The notes under the pieces are model-generated. The model did not search any database, was not told the origin of the DNA, and saw nothing but the letters and a program-made list of their open reading frames with translations. From Hahella sp. KA22 (GTDB taxonomy: Bacteria > Pseudomonadota > Gammaproteobacteria > Pseudomonadales > Oleiphilaceae): 64,000 nt of DNA. The stretch covers positions 2,683,501 through 2,747,500 of the forward strand of contig NZ_CP035490.1 of the NCBI RefSeq assembly GCF_004135205.1, in the 5' to 3' direction. A program made the position numbers and the translations under genes. How positions within the stretch are numbered: the stretch's first letter is position 1; each line of letters opens with the position of its first letter. Positions 53,674-62,631 of this stretch are shown here, in pieces.

Positions 53674-55316
53674 GCTACTGGCGGCCACAGCAACGAGAAA
53701 AGCTCTGGGACATGCTGGAATCCGGCAAGCATGTCTGGGACCTGGTGATTGTCGGCGGTGGCGTGACCGGCGCCGGTATTTTGAGGGAAGCCGTAAGATA
53801 CGGCCTGAAGGCGCTGCTGGTGGAAAAGCGCGACTTCGCCTGGGGCGCTTCCAGCAAGTCATCGAAAATGGTGCATGGCGGGCTGCGTTATCTCGCCTCG
53901 GGGCAGCTTTCTCTGACCCGTCACTCTGTGCGCGAGCGGCAGCGTCTATTGGAGGAAGCGCCTGGGCTGGTGGAGCCGCTTAACTTTTTGATGGGGCATT
54001 ATCGGGGTGAATTTCCCCCGGGGTTTATTTTTCAGCGGGTGCTGGACGTATACGACCGTATGGCGGGCGCGCGTAATCACGAAGCCTTTAGGCCGGAACA
54101 GGCTGCCTATCTGGCCCCGGGCATAAACGCTGAGGGACTGCGCAGTCTCAGTCGCTTTGGCGACGCAGTGACTGACGACGCCCGACTGGTGTTGAAAATC
54201 CTGCGCCAGGGCGTGGCGGAAGGCGGCGTGGCGGTGAATTACTGCGGCGCCAGAGAAGTTGTGCGCGTCAATGGACGTCTGCATGGCGTGGTGCTCCATG
54301 ACGCTATCGCCGACCGCAATTGTGAAGTGCGTGCGCGGGTAGTGGTGAACGCCACCGGCGCCTGGTCGGATCAATTGCGCATGCAGGAAGGCGTTGGCGC
54401 GCAAATACGCCCTCTACGCGGCAGCCATCTGGTCTTGCCCCAATGGCGACTGCCGGTCGCCTACGCGGTGAGCGGATTTCACCCGGATGATAAGCGTCCC
54501 GTTTTCGCGTTTCCCTGGGAAGGCGTCACCGTGGTGGGCACCACGGACCTCGATCATACCCAGGACATGGAGCAGGATGTCAGCATCAGCGCCGCCGAAA
54601 TGGATTACTTGATGCGCGGTGTGAACCATATGTTTCCGTCCCTGGGATTGCAGCCGGAGGAAATCATGTGTACTTACTCCGGCATTCGCCCTGTCGTATC
54701 AAGCGGCGCGGCGGACCCCTCCAAGGAAAAGCGCGAACATTCGATCTGGAATGATAATGGACTGATTTCCGTCGCCGGGGGCAAGCTGACCACATTCAGA
54801 TTGATTGCTTTGGATGTGTTGCAGGAAGCGGCCCGCTATCTCGATGGCGTGGCGTTCAATGCTTCGGACGCCCGGGTATTCGCCAATGGCGCGCCGCCTT
54901 ACAGCCAGGAATGCGGCGTATCGGCGTCGGTGTATCGGCGGTTATGCGGACGTTACGGCTCTGCCGGAGCTTCTATGCTGGAGAAGGACAAAGAGCGCCT
55001 GCGGCCCATTACCGGAACCAATCTGCTCTGGGGGGAGATTGATCACGCGCTGCAAAACGAATCCGTGGTTCATCTGGACGATCTGATGTTGCGGCGTACC
55101 CGTCTGGGCCTGCTGGCGCCGAACGGCGCGGAAGCCATGCTGGAGGAAATCGGCCGGCGTTGCCAGCGTTATCTCGGCTGGTCGGAGGCGGTTTGGCGTG
55201 ACGAGGCGAATCGTTACCGGAATCTGTTTCAGCGCCATTTTGGCGTGCCGGGTGTGACCATTATTAATAATGATGCGGCTCAGGCACAGCGTAAAACTGA
55301 GGAGACCGGGGCATGA
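53661..55316 (+). CDS. FAD-dependent glycerol-3-phosphate dehydrogenase/oxidase (GlpD family)
   Basis: A protein of 551 residues. The dinucleotide-binding motif is VIVGGGVTGAGILREAVRYG. SSKMVHGGLRYLASGQLSLT is the GlpD signature, and GVTVVGTTDLDHTQDMEQDV follows. It should oxidise glycerol-3-phosphate, or a related phosphoglycerol, to the dihydroxyacetone phosphate form at the membrane. It overlaps the oxidase before it by 13 bases and the kinase after it by 4, so the three are translationally coupled. It is probably a specialised paralogue of housekeeping GlpD. Confidence 0.92.
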   Translation: MDNLSYWRPQQREKLWDMLESGKHVWDLVIVGGGVTGAGILREAVRYGLKALLVEKRDFAWGASSKSSKMVHGGLRYLASGQLSLTRHSVRERQRLLEEAPGLVEPLNFLMGHYRGEFPPGFIFQRVLDVYDRMAGARNHEAFRPEQAAYLAPGINAEGLRSLSRFGDAVTDDARLVLKILRQGVAEGGVAVNYCGAREVVRVNGRLHGVVLHDAIADRNCEVRARVVVNATGAWSDQLRMQEGVGAQIRPLRGSHLVLPQWRLPVAYAVSGFHPDDKRPVFAFPWEGVTVVGTTDLDHTQDMEQDVSISAAEMDYLMRGVNHMFPSLGLQPEEIMCTYSGIRPVVSSGAADPSKEKREHSIWNDNGLISVAGGKLTTFRLIALDVLQEAARYLDGVAFNASDARVFANGAPPYSQECGVSASVYRRLCGRYGSAGASMLEKDKERLRPITGTNLLWGEIDHALQNESVVHLDDLMLRRTRLGLLAPNGAEAMLEEIGRRCQRYLGWSEAVWRDEANRYRNLFQRHFGVPGVTIINNDAAQAQRKTEETGA

Positions 55317-56884
55317 CCACGGCCGCTTCCGCTCGTACTTACGTCATGGCCATAGACAATGGCACTCAAAGCGTGCGCGCCCTGTTGATCGACGACCTCG
55401 GTAATGTGGCCGCCAAAGGCAAACAGCCTATCGAGCCCTATTTTTCAGAGCAGCCAGGCTGGGCGGAGCAGCATCCTGAGTACTATTGGGAAGCGTTGGG
55501 AGAGGCTTGTTGTCTGATGTGGCGCGACAGTCCAGTGGCGCCTGAACAGGTCGCGGCGGTCACAGTGACGACGCAGCGCGGCACGGTCATTTGCGTTGAT
55601 CGGGATGGGGCGCCTTTACGCCCCGCCATCATCTGGCTGGATCAGCGCCATGCGCAGGCGGAGGACAAATTAGGCGGCGTCTGGGATGTGCTGTTCAAAA
55701 TCGCCAGGGTGAAGGAGACCGTCAAGCGCTTTCGGGAAAAGACCCAGGCCAACTGGCTGGCGCAACGGCAACCGGATCTCTGGCGGCGCACGCACAAATT
55801 TTTATTGCTATCGGGTTACCTGAATTTTCGTTTGACCGGAAACTATGTGGATTCTATCGGCAGTCAGGTGGGATACATCCCCTTCGACTATAAAAAGCTA
55901 CGCTGGGCGCCGGCGCGAGATTGGAAGTGGCGCGCGATGCCGGTATGCCCGGAGCAACTACCTGACTTGGTTGAGCCGGGACAGTCGGTAGGGACGTTGA
56001 CTGCTGACGCCGCGACCTGGCTAGGGTTGCCCGCTGACCTGCCGGTTATCGCAGCAGCGTCTGACAAGGCCTGCGAGATTATTGGTTCGGGTGGCTCCGC
56101 TCCTCACATCGGGTGTATGAGTTACGGCACCACCGCCACGATCAACGCCACTAACGCCAAGTATGTGGAAGCCATTCCCTATATGCCGCCGTATCCTTCC
56201 GCCATTCCCGGACGCTACTGTACGGAAGTTATGATTTATCGTGGTTTTTGGATGGTGAGCTGGTTCAAGAAGGAGTTTGGTCTGCGCGAGGAAGGCGTGG
56301 CGAAAGAACGGGGTATTGAGCCGGAGCAATTGTTTGACGAACTGGTCGACGCGGTACCGCCAGGTTCTATGGGGCTGACTTTACAACCCTATTGGTCCCC
56401 CGGCGTGCGCAGCCCTGGGCCGGAGGCGAAAGGAGCGATTATCGGTTTTGGCGACGTGCATACTCGCGCTCACATGTATCGTGCGATCTTGGAAGGACTG
56501 GCGTATGCGCTGAGGGAAGGGCGGGAAAAAATCGAGAAGAAGTCAGGCGTCAAAATGCGCGTGTTGCGCGTATCCGGCGGTGGTTCGCAGAGCGACGCCG
56601 CCCTGCAATTGACGGCGGATATCTTCAACCTTCCTGTAGAGCGTCCTCATACCTATGAAACCTCCGCGCTGGGCGCCGCTATCGACGCCATGGTCGGACT
56701 GGGGGTGCATCGGGATTTTGATGCCGCCTTCGCCGCCATGACCCGGGTAGGGAAAACCTTTCAGCCGCGACCGGAGGTGGTAAGCGTATACGAGCGTTTA
56801 TATTCCGAGGTGTACTTAAAAATGTACCGGCAGTTGCAGCCTCTCTATCAATCGATCAGGGAGATAACGGGCTATCCGGGATAG
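55313..56884 (+). CDS. FGGY-family carbohydrate kinase
   Basis: A protein of 523 residues. The N-terminal phosphate motif is VMAIDNGTQSVRALLIDDLG, and RPAIIWLDQRHAQAEDKLGG is the next FGGY motif. The C-terminal ATP-binding motif is MRVLRVSGGGSQSDAALQLT, then ADIFNLPVERP and SALGAAIDAMVGLG. The group includes glycerol, xylulose and related kinases; the substrate is unclear. In this operon glycerol or a glycerol-like polyol is a sensible guess, since the product could feed the dehydrogenase encoded upstream. Its ATG overlaps the previous stop. Confidence 0.9.
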   Translation: MTTAASARTYVMAIDNGTQSVRALLIDDLGNVAAKGKQPIEPYFSEQPGWAEQHPEYYWEALGEACCLMWRDSPVAPEQVAAVTVTTQRGTVICVDRDGAPLRPAIIWLDQRHAQAEDKLGGVWDVLFKIARVKETVKRFREKTQANWLAQRQPDLWRRTHKFLLLSGYLNFRLTGNYVDSIGSQVGYIPFDYKKLRWAPARDWKWRAMPVCPEQLPDLVEPGQSVGTLTADAATWLGLPADLPVIAAASDKACEIIGSGGSAPHIGCMSYGTTATINATNAKYVEAIPYMPPYPSAIPGRYCTEVMIYRGFWMVSWFKKEFGLREEGVAKERGIEPEQLFDELVDAVPPGSMGLTLQPYWSPGVRSPGPEAKGAIIGFGDVHTRAHMYRAILEGLAYALREGREKIEKKSGVKMRVLRVSGGGSQSDAALQLTADIFNLPVERPHTYETSALGAAIDAMVGLGVHRDFDAAFAAMTRVGKTFQPRPEVVSVYERLYSEVYLKMYRQLQPLYQSIREITGYPG

Positions 56885-57326
56885 AGTGCGACGAGATGAC
56901 GATGGAGATTAGCGGGGGGGGATATAAACAAAAAGGGGCGACAAACTGCGTCACCCCAAAGAAACCTGCTAAGGATAAAAATGAAACAAAAAGGCAAGGA
57001 AACCTGGAGATCTGAATCCCAAAAGAAGCAGGGGGTACTACTTAACCCCCCCTGCTCTAAGTGGGGGATACTACTCAAATCCACGATTTAATCTTAGTGT
57101 CCGCCGGCCCGAATCTCAGTTGTGTTTGAGTAATGGGTTGTTTTTCTTTTGTAACAAAAGAATATAACGGAGCGGCTGCTGAAACATTTCTGTTATTGAC
57201 GTAAGTATTTGTTATGCCGGGCCAGAAAGGGCTTTAAGTTTATAACCCGATTGGAATAAGGGGGTTGCGTAAAGAGCGGTGTTCTGGCAGTTTTGATTTG
57301 GCGTGATGTAGATTGACGAGCAGACA
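56885..57326. other. Intergenic region with several G/C-run hairpins
   Basis: About 440 bases without a convincing gene. It holds a hairpin with stem GGGG-GAC/GTC-CCCC (56935-56957). A 9-bp stem AGCAGGGGG/CCCCCTGCT (57027-57056) follows. A second G run after it (57062-57066) could pair with the same C run instead. The two G runs are followed by similar TACTACT sequences. Confidence 0.5.
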
Positions 57327-57360
57327 TTAAAAAGCCGGGAAGACTATCCCGGCTTTTTAA
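57327..57360. terminator. Bidirectional terminator
   Basis: The 14-bp perfect stem TTAAAAAGCCGGGA/TCCCGGCTTTTTAA with a 6-nt loop has T runs on both strands. It lies between the plus-strand kinase operon and the minus-strand response regulator. Confidence 0.9.
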
Positions 57361-57403
57361 TGGTGACGCCTCAGATCATTCGAGGACTGATAACGAGACG
57401 CGG

Positions 57404-58390
57404 TTATTCTGCGTCTTTGGCTTCGTCGCTGACTTCCGGCCACAGGGCCAGAGCAATAGTGGCGGTTTCATAGGCGTACTGCAGGCGGCGCAAGGCGACT
57501 TTTTCCACTTGCTGGGCCTTTGGCGTTGTCGTGCTGCCGTCGATGGCGCATACGCTGGTGCCTGCCTGAACGGAAACGAAGCCGGCGGTGGTTTTGAACG
57601 CTTTCAGATTGATGCCGTCGTGAATGCGGCGATAGCAGCTGGTAGTGCACTGCTCCAGACTGGAAAACTGGCCAATGACCGCGAACTGATTCTCGGAGAT
57701 TCGACAGACCGTATCCAAAGGTCGGGTCAGGTGGCGCAGGCGGCGGGACACGCCGTTGGCGATCTCTTCAAGAATGGCCGGGTTGAAGTGCTTTTTGATG
57801 GTCTGCCAGTTCTTGATGCCCAGCAACAGATAACTTGCAGCGCCGCCGCGGGACTCCATTTGACGCAGCGTATCAGTAAGGCGCTCGCGGGCCAGCACCT
57901 GATTGCCCAGGCCGGTCGCCAGATCCAGCACATTGCGTTCCTGCAGTTCCTTGATGTTATCCATCAACAGTTGATTGGCCACCAGCAGAGTGTTCTGCAT
58001 ATCGGAAATCCGGTCTGCGGCGAACACGCGGGGCAACAATTGTTTGTTCATCTCTGATTTATAAACGAAGTCGTCGACGCCGCGATCAAAGGCTTCGGCC
58101 AGTGCTTCCACGCCTTCTTTGGCGGTCAGCAGAATGATGTAGGTAAAGTGATTGCTGGCTTCGTCAAGTTGCCGAACCTTGGCCGTCAGTTCCAACCCAT
58201 CCATTTCGGGCATCAGCCAGTCGGCGATCAATACGCTGACGGCGCGTTCTTCAAGCATTTGTAGAGCGGAGGGGGCGTTGTGGGCGATACGCACATCGTG
58301 ATAACCGGAGTTTCTCAATGTCTTGGCGATCATGGCGCTGCTGAATTTGGCGTCGTCGACCACAAGGATGGATAAATCTAGATTCGGCAT
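57404..58390 (-). CDS. Response regulator with degenerate GGDEF-like domain
   Basis: About 328 residues from ATG 58390 (MPNLDLSILVVDDAKFSSAM). The receiver domain has the phospho-acceptor Asp in VLIADWLMPEMDGLELTAKV, while the usual Lys-Pro becomes YKSEMNKQ. The C-terminal domain has GGDEF-like folding (LDLATGLGNQVLARERLTDT, then LLLGIKNWQTIKKHFN), but the active-site loop reads RISENQFAVIG, so it cannot make c-di-GMP by the normal mechanism. It may act as a c-di-GMP- or nucleotide-responsive adaptor. It has its own terminator downstream, and no kinase is adjacent. Confidence 0.85.
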   Translation of the reverse strand: MPNLDLSILVVDDAKFSSAMIAKTLRNSGYHDVRIAHNAPSALQMLEERAVSVLIADWLMPEMDGLELTAKVRQLDEASNHFTYIILLTAKEGVEALAEAFDRGVDDFVYKSEMNKQLLPRVFAADRISDMQNTLLVANQLLMDNIKELQERNVLDLATGLGNQVLARERLTDTLRQMESRGGAASYLLLGIKNWQTIKKHFNPAILEEIANGVSRRLRHLTRPLDTVCRISENQFAVIGQFSSLEQCTTSCYRRIHDGINLKAFKTTAGFVSVQAGTSVCAIDGSTTTPKAQQVEKVALRRLQYAYETATIALALWPEVSDEAKDAE

Positions 58391-58911
58391 GGAATAAGTC
58401 CAGTTCAACCTTATTGGTTATACATTTAAAAATTCTCGATAGTTCAATAAACGTTCCGGCGGATGGGATCGCCGGGATGGGTTGTATGAAGTGAGAACTT
58501 TCGTAACCGGCCGCGATAATCGGCCCGGGCTTGCCCCGCCGTCAGGCCTGGGCGGTTGGTCTGGACGTGCGTTCTTGCAAGACTTTATTTGAAATAACTT
58601 AGTTGTCAGAAGTATAGCTGCATTTTTCGTGCGAGTTATAATAAACGGCTTGTAGTTTATTGCTATCGGACACATGGCGGATCTTGCCGACACACCCAGG
58701 TGTAACGTTGTGTTTACAGTTTTGCATGCAGCCGCGTCAGGATCGCGTCCGCAGGGTATGCCGGGAAAGCTATTTGTTAGTGTGGCGGCCAGGAATGCTG
58801 TTGAATGTCCGTATTCGTCGCGGAGCCGACGAAACACGCTCGCCAGGCGCGACCTTTACTGCGTGGGCGGGTATGATGGGCGCAAACGTTAATGACTATT
58901 TGGAGAATTGA
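58391..58911. other. Intergenic region upstream of yajQ
   Basis: About 520 bases between divergent genes. A minus-strand frame at 58418-58837 has arginine/proline/cysteine-rich, non-protein-like composition and is not called. It probably holds the promoters of the response regulator and yajQ. Confidence 0.4.
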
Positions 58912-59397
58912 ATGCCTTCGTTTGATATTGTTTCAGAAATAGACCGTCACGAACTCACCAACGCGGTGGACCAGGCCAATCGGGAACTGGAAATGCGGTA
59001 TGACTTCCGGGGCGTCGAGGCTTCATTCACTCTGGCTGAAAAATCGGTGGAAATGGCGGCGGAGCAGGAGTTCCAACTGGAGCAGATGCTGCTGATCCTC
59101 AATACCACATTGTCCAAGCGCAAAGTTGATCTGCGCGTACTGGGCGACTCAACAGATCAAAAATCCGGCAAGCAAGTGAAGCGCTCCTATGCGCTGAAAG
59201 AAGGCCTGGAGCAGAAAGTGGCGAAAGACATCGTCAAGAAGATCAAAGAAAGCAAAATGAAAGTGCAGGCCTCTATCCAGGGCGACCAGGTGCGCATTAC
59301 CGGCAAGAAAAGAGATGATTTGCAAGAAGCCATCCAGTTGCTGCGTGGCGACGAGTCCCTGGATGTCCCAATGCAGTTCAATAACTTTCGCGACTGA
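58912..59397 (+). CDS. yajQ: YajQ family cyclic-di-GMP/nucleotide-binding protein
   Basis: A protein of 161 residues, the full family length. It starts MPSFDIVSEIDRHELTNAVD, with YDFRGVEASFTLAEKSVEM and the C-terminal DDLQEAIQLLRGDESLDVPM, then QFNNFRD. YajQ proteins bind nucleotides, and in Xanthomonas a member acts as a c-di-GMP-responsive transcription co-regulator. The many GGDEF proteins in this window make that role plausible here, but nothing in the sequence proves it. A hairpin follows the stop. Confidence 0.95.
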   Translation: MPSFDIVSEIDRHELTNAVDQANRELEMRYDFRGVEASFTLAEKSVEMAAEQEFQLEQMLLILNTTLSKRKVDLRVLGDSTDQKSGKQVKRSYALKEGLEQKVAKDIVKKIKESKMKVQASIQGDQVRITGKKRDDLQEAIQLLRGDESLDVPMQFNNFRD

Positions 59398-59405
59398 TTT
59401 TTCAG

Positions 59406-59424
59406 GGCCGGTTTCTCACCGGCC
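59406..59424 (+). terminator. Possible terminator after yajQ
   Basis: The 6-bp stem GGCCGG/CCGGCC with a 7-nt loop lies 8 bases after the yajQ stop. Only a short, broken T tract (ATTTCT) follows, so its function is uncertain. Confidence 0.45.
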
Positions 59425-59535
59425 ATTTCTCACCGCATATTCTTACTACATAGTAAGCTTCAGGATGCTGGAGCTTTGCCTCGCCTGACTATATCCTGAG
59501 CCAGAATTTCTCCCGCAAACAAAAGGTTGTGAAAC

Positions 59536-61116
59536 TTGGAAACGCCGACCTCCTGGCGCGATGGGGTGCGCTATTACCTCGACAAACGCCTGTTGACCAT
59601 TTTTGTATTTGGCATCTCCAGCGGCTTTCCCGCTGTCATGATTGGCTCGGCGGTCACAGCCTGGTTGAAGGACGTGGGCTATTCGCGCACGGATATAGGT
59701 TTTTTTGGTCTGGTGTTCCTGGCCTACTCAACCAACTTTTTGTGGTCGCCAGTGGCGGACCGCGTGCGCTTGCCTTGGCTGACGCGCGCGCTGGGGCAGC
59801 GTCGCAGTTGGGTGCTGATGATGCAGGCTTTAGTGGCGGTATGTTGCTGGGCGATGTCGGGAGTGGATCTGGCGGATGATTTGCTGCTCGCCAAGTCCAT
59901 CGCCCTGGCGCTGGCGTTTTTCGCGGCGACGCAGGATATCGCCATCGACGCTTATCGCATCGATGTCGTCCCGGAAGGGGACGGAAAGATGATGTCAGCG
60001 GCGTCAGCTATGGCCACCGCCGGTTGGTGGACGGGCTACGCAGGTCTGGGCGCTGCGCCTTTTATTCTGGTGGGGCGCTGGGACTGGGGCTGGGCCGATA
60101 TGTATGTACTGATGGCGGCTGTAGTCGTTCTGCTGATGGCGTTCACCTGGCTGGCGGCCATCGAGCCTAACAACAATCGCGAGGGCGGCCAGCAGGCGGC
60201 GGAATCCCGTTATGCGAGGGTGCTGGGGTCAAAAGGCGAGGCGAAGCCGCTCGCTATGTTTGTCGCACTGATGGTGATGATCGCGTTGGCGGTGTGGTCC
60301 ATTATCGGCAAGCCAGGGCTGGCGGAAGAGTGGCGCGCCTCCACGCCGTTGACCCTGTTTATCGCCATGGCGGATCTGGCGGCGTTGGCCTGGATGATCC
60401 GCACCCTGTGGCGTTGGGAGTCGCAAGCGGCGCAGGATGCGCCTGAGAGTCCCACAACTCGCTGGGATCAGCGCGCGTTGGTTTGGCTGCTGACCACCTT
60501 TATCGAGCCATTGGCGGAGTTCTTCCGTCGCAATGGCGTGCAGTTGGCGGCGTCGATCCTGTTGTTTATCTTCTTGTTCAAGATCGGCGAGGCCTTTCTC
60601 GGCAAGATGTCGGTGGTTTTCTATAAAGAAGTGGGCTTCACGGACGAAGAAATTGGCATCTATTCCAAAGCGGTTACCTGGTGGGTGACCATCGTGTTCT
60701 CAATATTGGGCAGTCTGGTCAATATCCGCTATGGGTTATATCGAGGCCTGATGATCGGCGGTATCGCTATGGCCGCCTCCAATCTGATGTTCGCAGCGCT
60801 GGCGATGGTAGGGCCGAGCGTACCCATGCTGGTGTCCGCGGTGGTGGTGGATGGCTTTACGTCCGCCTGGTCCACGGTCGCCTTTGTGGCGTTTTTGTCC
60901 GTCATGTGCAACCGCGCTTTCACGGCGGCGCAGTATGCTCTGATGGCGTCCCTCGGAACCTTGGGGCGAACCTTGCTGGCCTCATATAGCGGCGCGTTGG
61001 TGGATAGTCTCAATGGCGATTGGGTGGTGTTCTTTATCATTACCACGCTGATGATTACACCGAGCCTGATCTTTTTAACCTTCCTGAGAGTGCGTCTGGA
61101 AGCCGTTTTGAAATGA
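59536..61116 (+). CDS. AmpG-like MFS permease (muropeptide transporter family)
   Basis: About 526 residues from a TTG start. AGG lies about 10 bases upstream, and no ATG fits the family N-terminus. The AmpG pattern is clear: FVFGISSGFPAVMIGSAVTA, then WLKDVGYSRTDIGFFGLVF, WSPVADRV and ATQDIAIDAYRIDVVPEGD. About 12-14 membrane helices are expected. AmpG imports anhydromuropeptides for cell-wall recycling and affects beta-lactamase induction. The muropeptide substrate is from the family, not proven here. Confidence 0.87.
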   Translation: METPTSWRDGVRYYLDKRLLTIFVFGISSGFPAVMIGSAVTAWLKDVGYSRTDIGFFGLVFLAYSTNFLWSPVADRVRLPWLTRALGQRRSWVLMMQALVAVCCWAMSGVDLADDLLLAKSIALALAFFAATQDIAIDAYRIDVVPEGDGKMMSAASAMATAGWWTGYAGLGAAPFILVGRWDWGWADMYVLMAAVVVLLMAFTWLAAIEPNNNREGGQQAAESRYARVLGSKGEAKPLAMFVALMVMIALAVWSIIGKPGLAEEWRASTPLTLFIAMADLAALAWMIRTLWRWESQAAQDAPESPTTRWDQRALVWLLTTFIEPLAEFFRRNGVQLAASILLFIFLFKIGEAFLGKMSVVFYKEVGFTDEEIGIYSKAVTWWVTIVFSILGSLVNIRYGLYRGLMIGGIAMAASNLMFAALAMVGPSVPMLVSAVVVDGFTSAWSTVAFVAFLSVMCNRAFTAAQYALMASLGTLGRTLLASYSGALVDSLNGDWVVFFIITTLMITPSLIFLTFLRVRLEAVLK

Positions 61117-61135
61117 CGGTGAGGGCGGCTTCAGG

Positions 61136-61456
61136 TCAGGGCGCCCATTGAAAGCGTTTCAGGGGGATGCGTCCGTTGTGAACCTCGACGCCTTCTTGCG
61201 TCAATGCGCTTTGCTGACGAAAAAACGCTTTGGACTTTGGGGGGAAGGAGATTTTCCCCTGACTGTTGATAACCCGGTACCAGGGAATGCTGGAGCCGTC
61301 CGGAAGCTGTTTCATGGCGTATCCCACATAGCGGGATAAACCAGGCAATCCCGCGAGACTGGCGACTTGCCCATAGGTCGCCACTTTTCCAGGAGGAATC
61401 TGGCTGACAACGAACCAGATAGCTTGCAGTTTTTCCTGTTGACTGAGTTCAGACAT
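61136..61456 (-). CDS. Alkyltransferase-like protein (Atl), MGMT family without the acceptor cysteine
   Basis: A protein of 106 residues with the DNA-binding domain of O6-alkylguanine transferases: IPPGKVATYGQVASLAGLPG and SRYVGYAMKQLPDGS. The acceptor motif PCHRV is replaced by PWYRV (58-62), so Trp59 stands at the Cys position. Such Atl proteins bind O6-alkylguanine and hand the lesion to nucleotide excision repair instead of repairing it directly. It converges on the AmpG-like gene with 19 bases between stops. Confidence 0.92.
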   Translation of the reverse strand: MSELSQQEKLQAIWFVVSQIPPGKVATYGQVASLAGLPGLSRYVGYAMKQLPDGSSIPWYRVINSQGKISFPPKSKAFFRQQSALTQEGVEVHNGRIPLKRFQWAP

Positions 61457-61523
61457 GGTCGCGGCGCTGATTGGTTAATGAAGCTTTTGGTGATAAGAAG
61501 CGGGGTTCTGCTTCACGGTGAGG

Positions 61524-61550
61524 TAAAAAAGCAAGGGGCCGAAGCCCCTT
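61524..61550 (-). terminator. Terminator of the FabG-like reductase gene
   Basis: On the minus strand the stem AAGGGGC/GCCCCTT with a TTCG loop is followed by GCTTTTTT. It lies 5 bases after the reductase stop. Confidence 0.92.
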
Positions 61551-61554
61551 TTGG

Positions 61555-62316
61555 CTAGATTCGCAGCGCCCCATCTACTTCGATGACGCGACCGGAAAGG
61601 TAGTCGTTTTCCAGAATGAAGCTTACTGTCTGCGCAATTTCATTCGGTTGGCCCATGCGACGCAAAGGAATTTGCTTGGTCATCATCTCCAGCGCTTCGG
61701 GTTTCATCGAGCCGGTCATTTCCGTTTCGATAAAGCCGGGCGCGATCGCCATGCAACGAATGCCGAAGCGCGCCAATTCCTTCGCCCAGCTCACGCTCAT
61801 GCCCACGACGCCGGCTTTGGCGGCTGAGTAGTTGGTCTGGCCGATGTTGCCGGCGCGGGAAATGCTGGAAATGTTGATGATGCAGCCCTTGCGGCCGCTT
61901 TCCAGCATCTTGGCGGCGGCTTCGCGTCCGCACAAAAACACGCCGGTCAGGTTGACGTCGATAACGGACTGCCATTGCTCCAGGCTCATGCGGTGAGTGA
62001 CCTGGCCGTCTTTATATTTGATCAGCATACCGTCCCGCAGGATGCCTGCGTTGTTGATCAGCGCATCGACGCCGCCGAAGTCTTCGGCAATTTTGGCGAA
62101 CACGCTTTCAACATCCGCCTCTTTGGCGACGTTGCACAGATAATACTTGGCTTCAGCGCCCAGCTCCTCGCATTTGGCGACGCATTCCTGCAGTTTTTCT
62201 TCTGACAGGTCAATCAGCGCCAGACGGGCGCCTTTTTCGGCGAGATACAGCGCCATGGCGCGGCCCAGGCCCTGGCCGCCACCGGTAATCACAACCACAG
62301 AATCTTTCAATTGCAT
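61555..62316 (-). CDS. Short-chain dehydrogenase, FabG-like 3-oxoacyl reductase
   Basis: About 253 residues from ATG 62316 (MQLKDSVVVITGGGQGLGRA). The frame is open a further 50 codons upstream, but that part has no family resemblance. The NADP-binding motif is TGGGQGLGRAM, and DALINNAGILRDG follows. The catalytic residues are Ser in IINISSISRAGN and Tyr/Lys in TNYSAAKAGVVGMS. The end is NDYLSGRVIEVDGALRI. It reduces a 3-oxoacyl thioester or similar carbonyl. It stands alone, so a dedicated fatty-acid role is uncertain. Confidence 0.9.
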   Translation of the reverse strand: MQLKDSVVVITGGGQGLGRAMALYLAEKGARLALIDLSEEKLQECVAKCEELGAEAKYYLCNVAKEADVESVFAKIAEDFGGVDALINNAGILRDGMLIKYKDGQVTHRMSLEQWQSVIDVNLTGVFLCGREAAAKMLESGRKGCIINISSISRAGNIGQTNYSAAKAGVVGMSVSWAKELARFGIRCMAIAPGFIETEMTGSMKPEALEMMTKQIPLRRMGQPNEIAQTVSFILENDYLSGRVIEVDGALRI

Positions 62317-62631
62317 AACTTGTCCCACTCTCTCGATAGTGAAAAAACAATAATCTTTGTCCGTCGCGTTGAAATAGAAATAAACAACTCCATCTATAGT
62401 AACGACAGGTGAAGATACATACGCTTCATAGAGGGGAGCGGACCGCCAGGGGCGGGACTCCTCCACGCTGAATTACCGCTTACTATATTGAATTATATGG
62501 TGTTCTAGGGTTTGCGGCTGCGCCGGGAGGCGCTCGTAAAGCCAGTATTATGGCAGTAATTTCGCCGACCACCAAACGGTCCAGAAACCGATTTCCACCT
62601 GCATAACACTGGCTGATGTAACGACGGAATC

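Noticed and set aside
58418-58837. Minus-strand frame of 139 codons upstream of yajQ
   Set aside because: Composition is rich in Arg, Pro, Ser and Cys with no recognisable motif. It fills a divergent promoter region and looks like chance.
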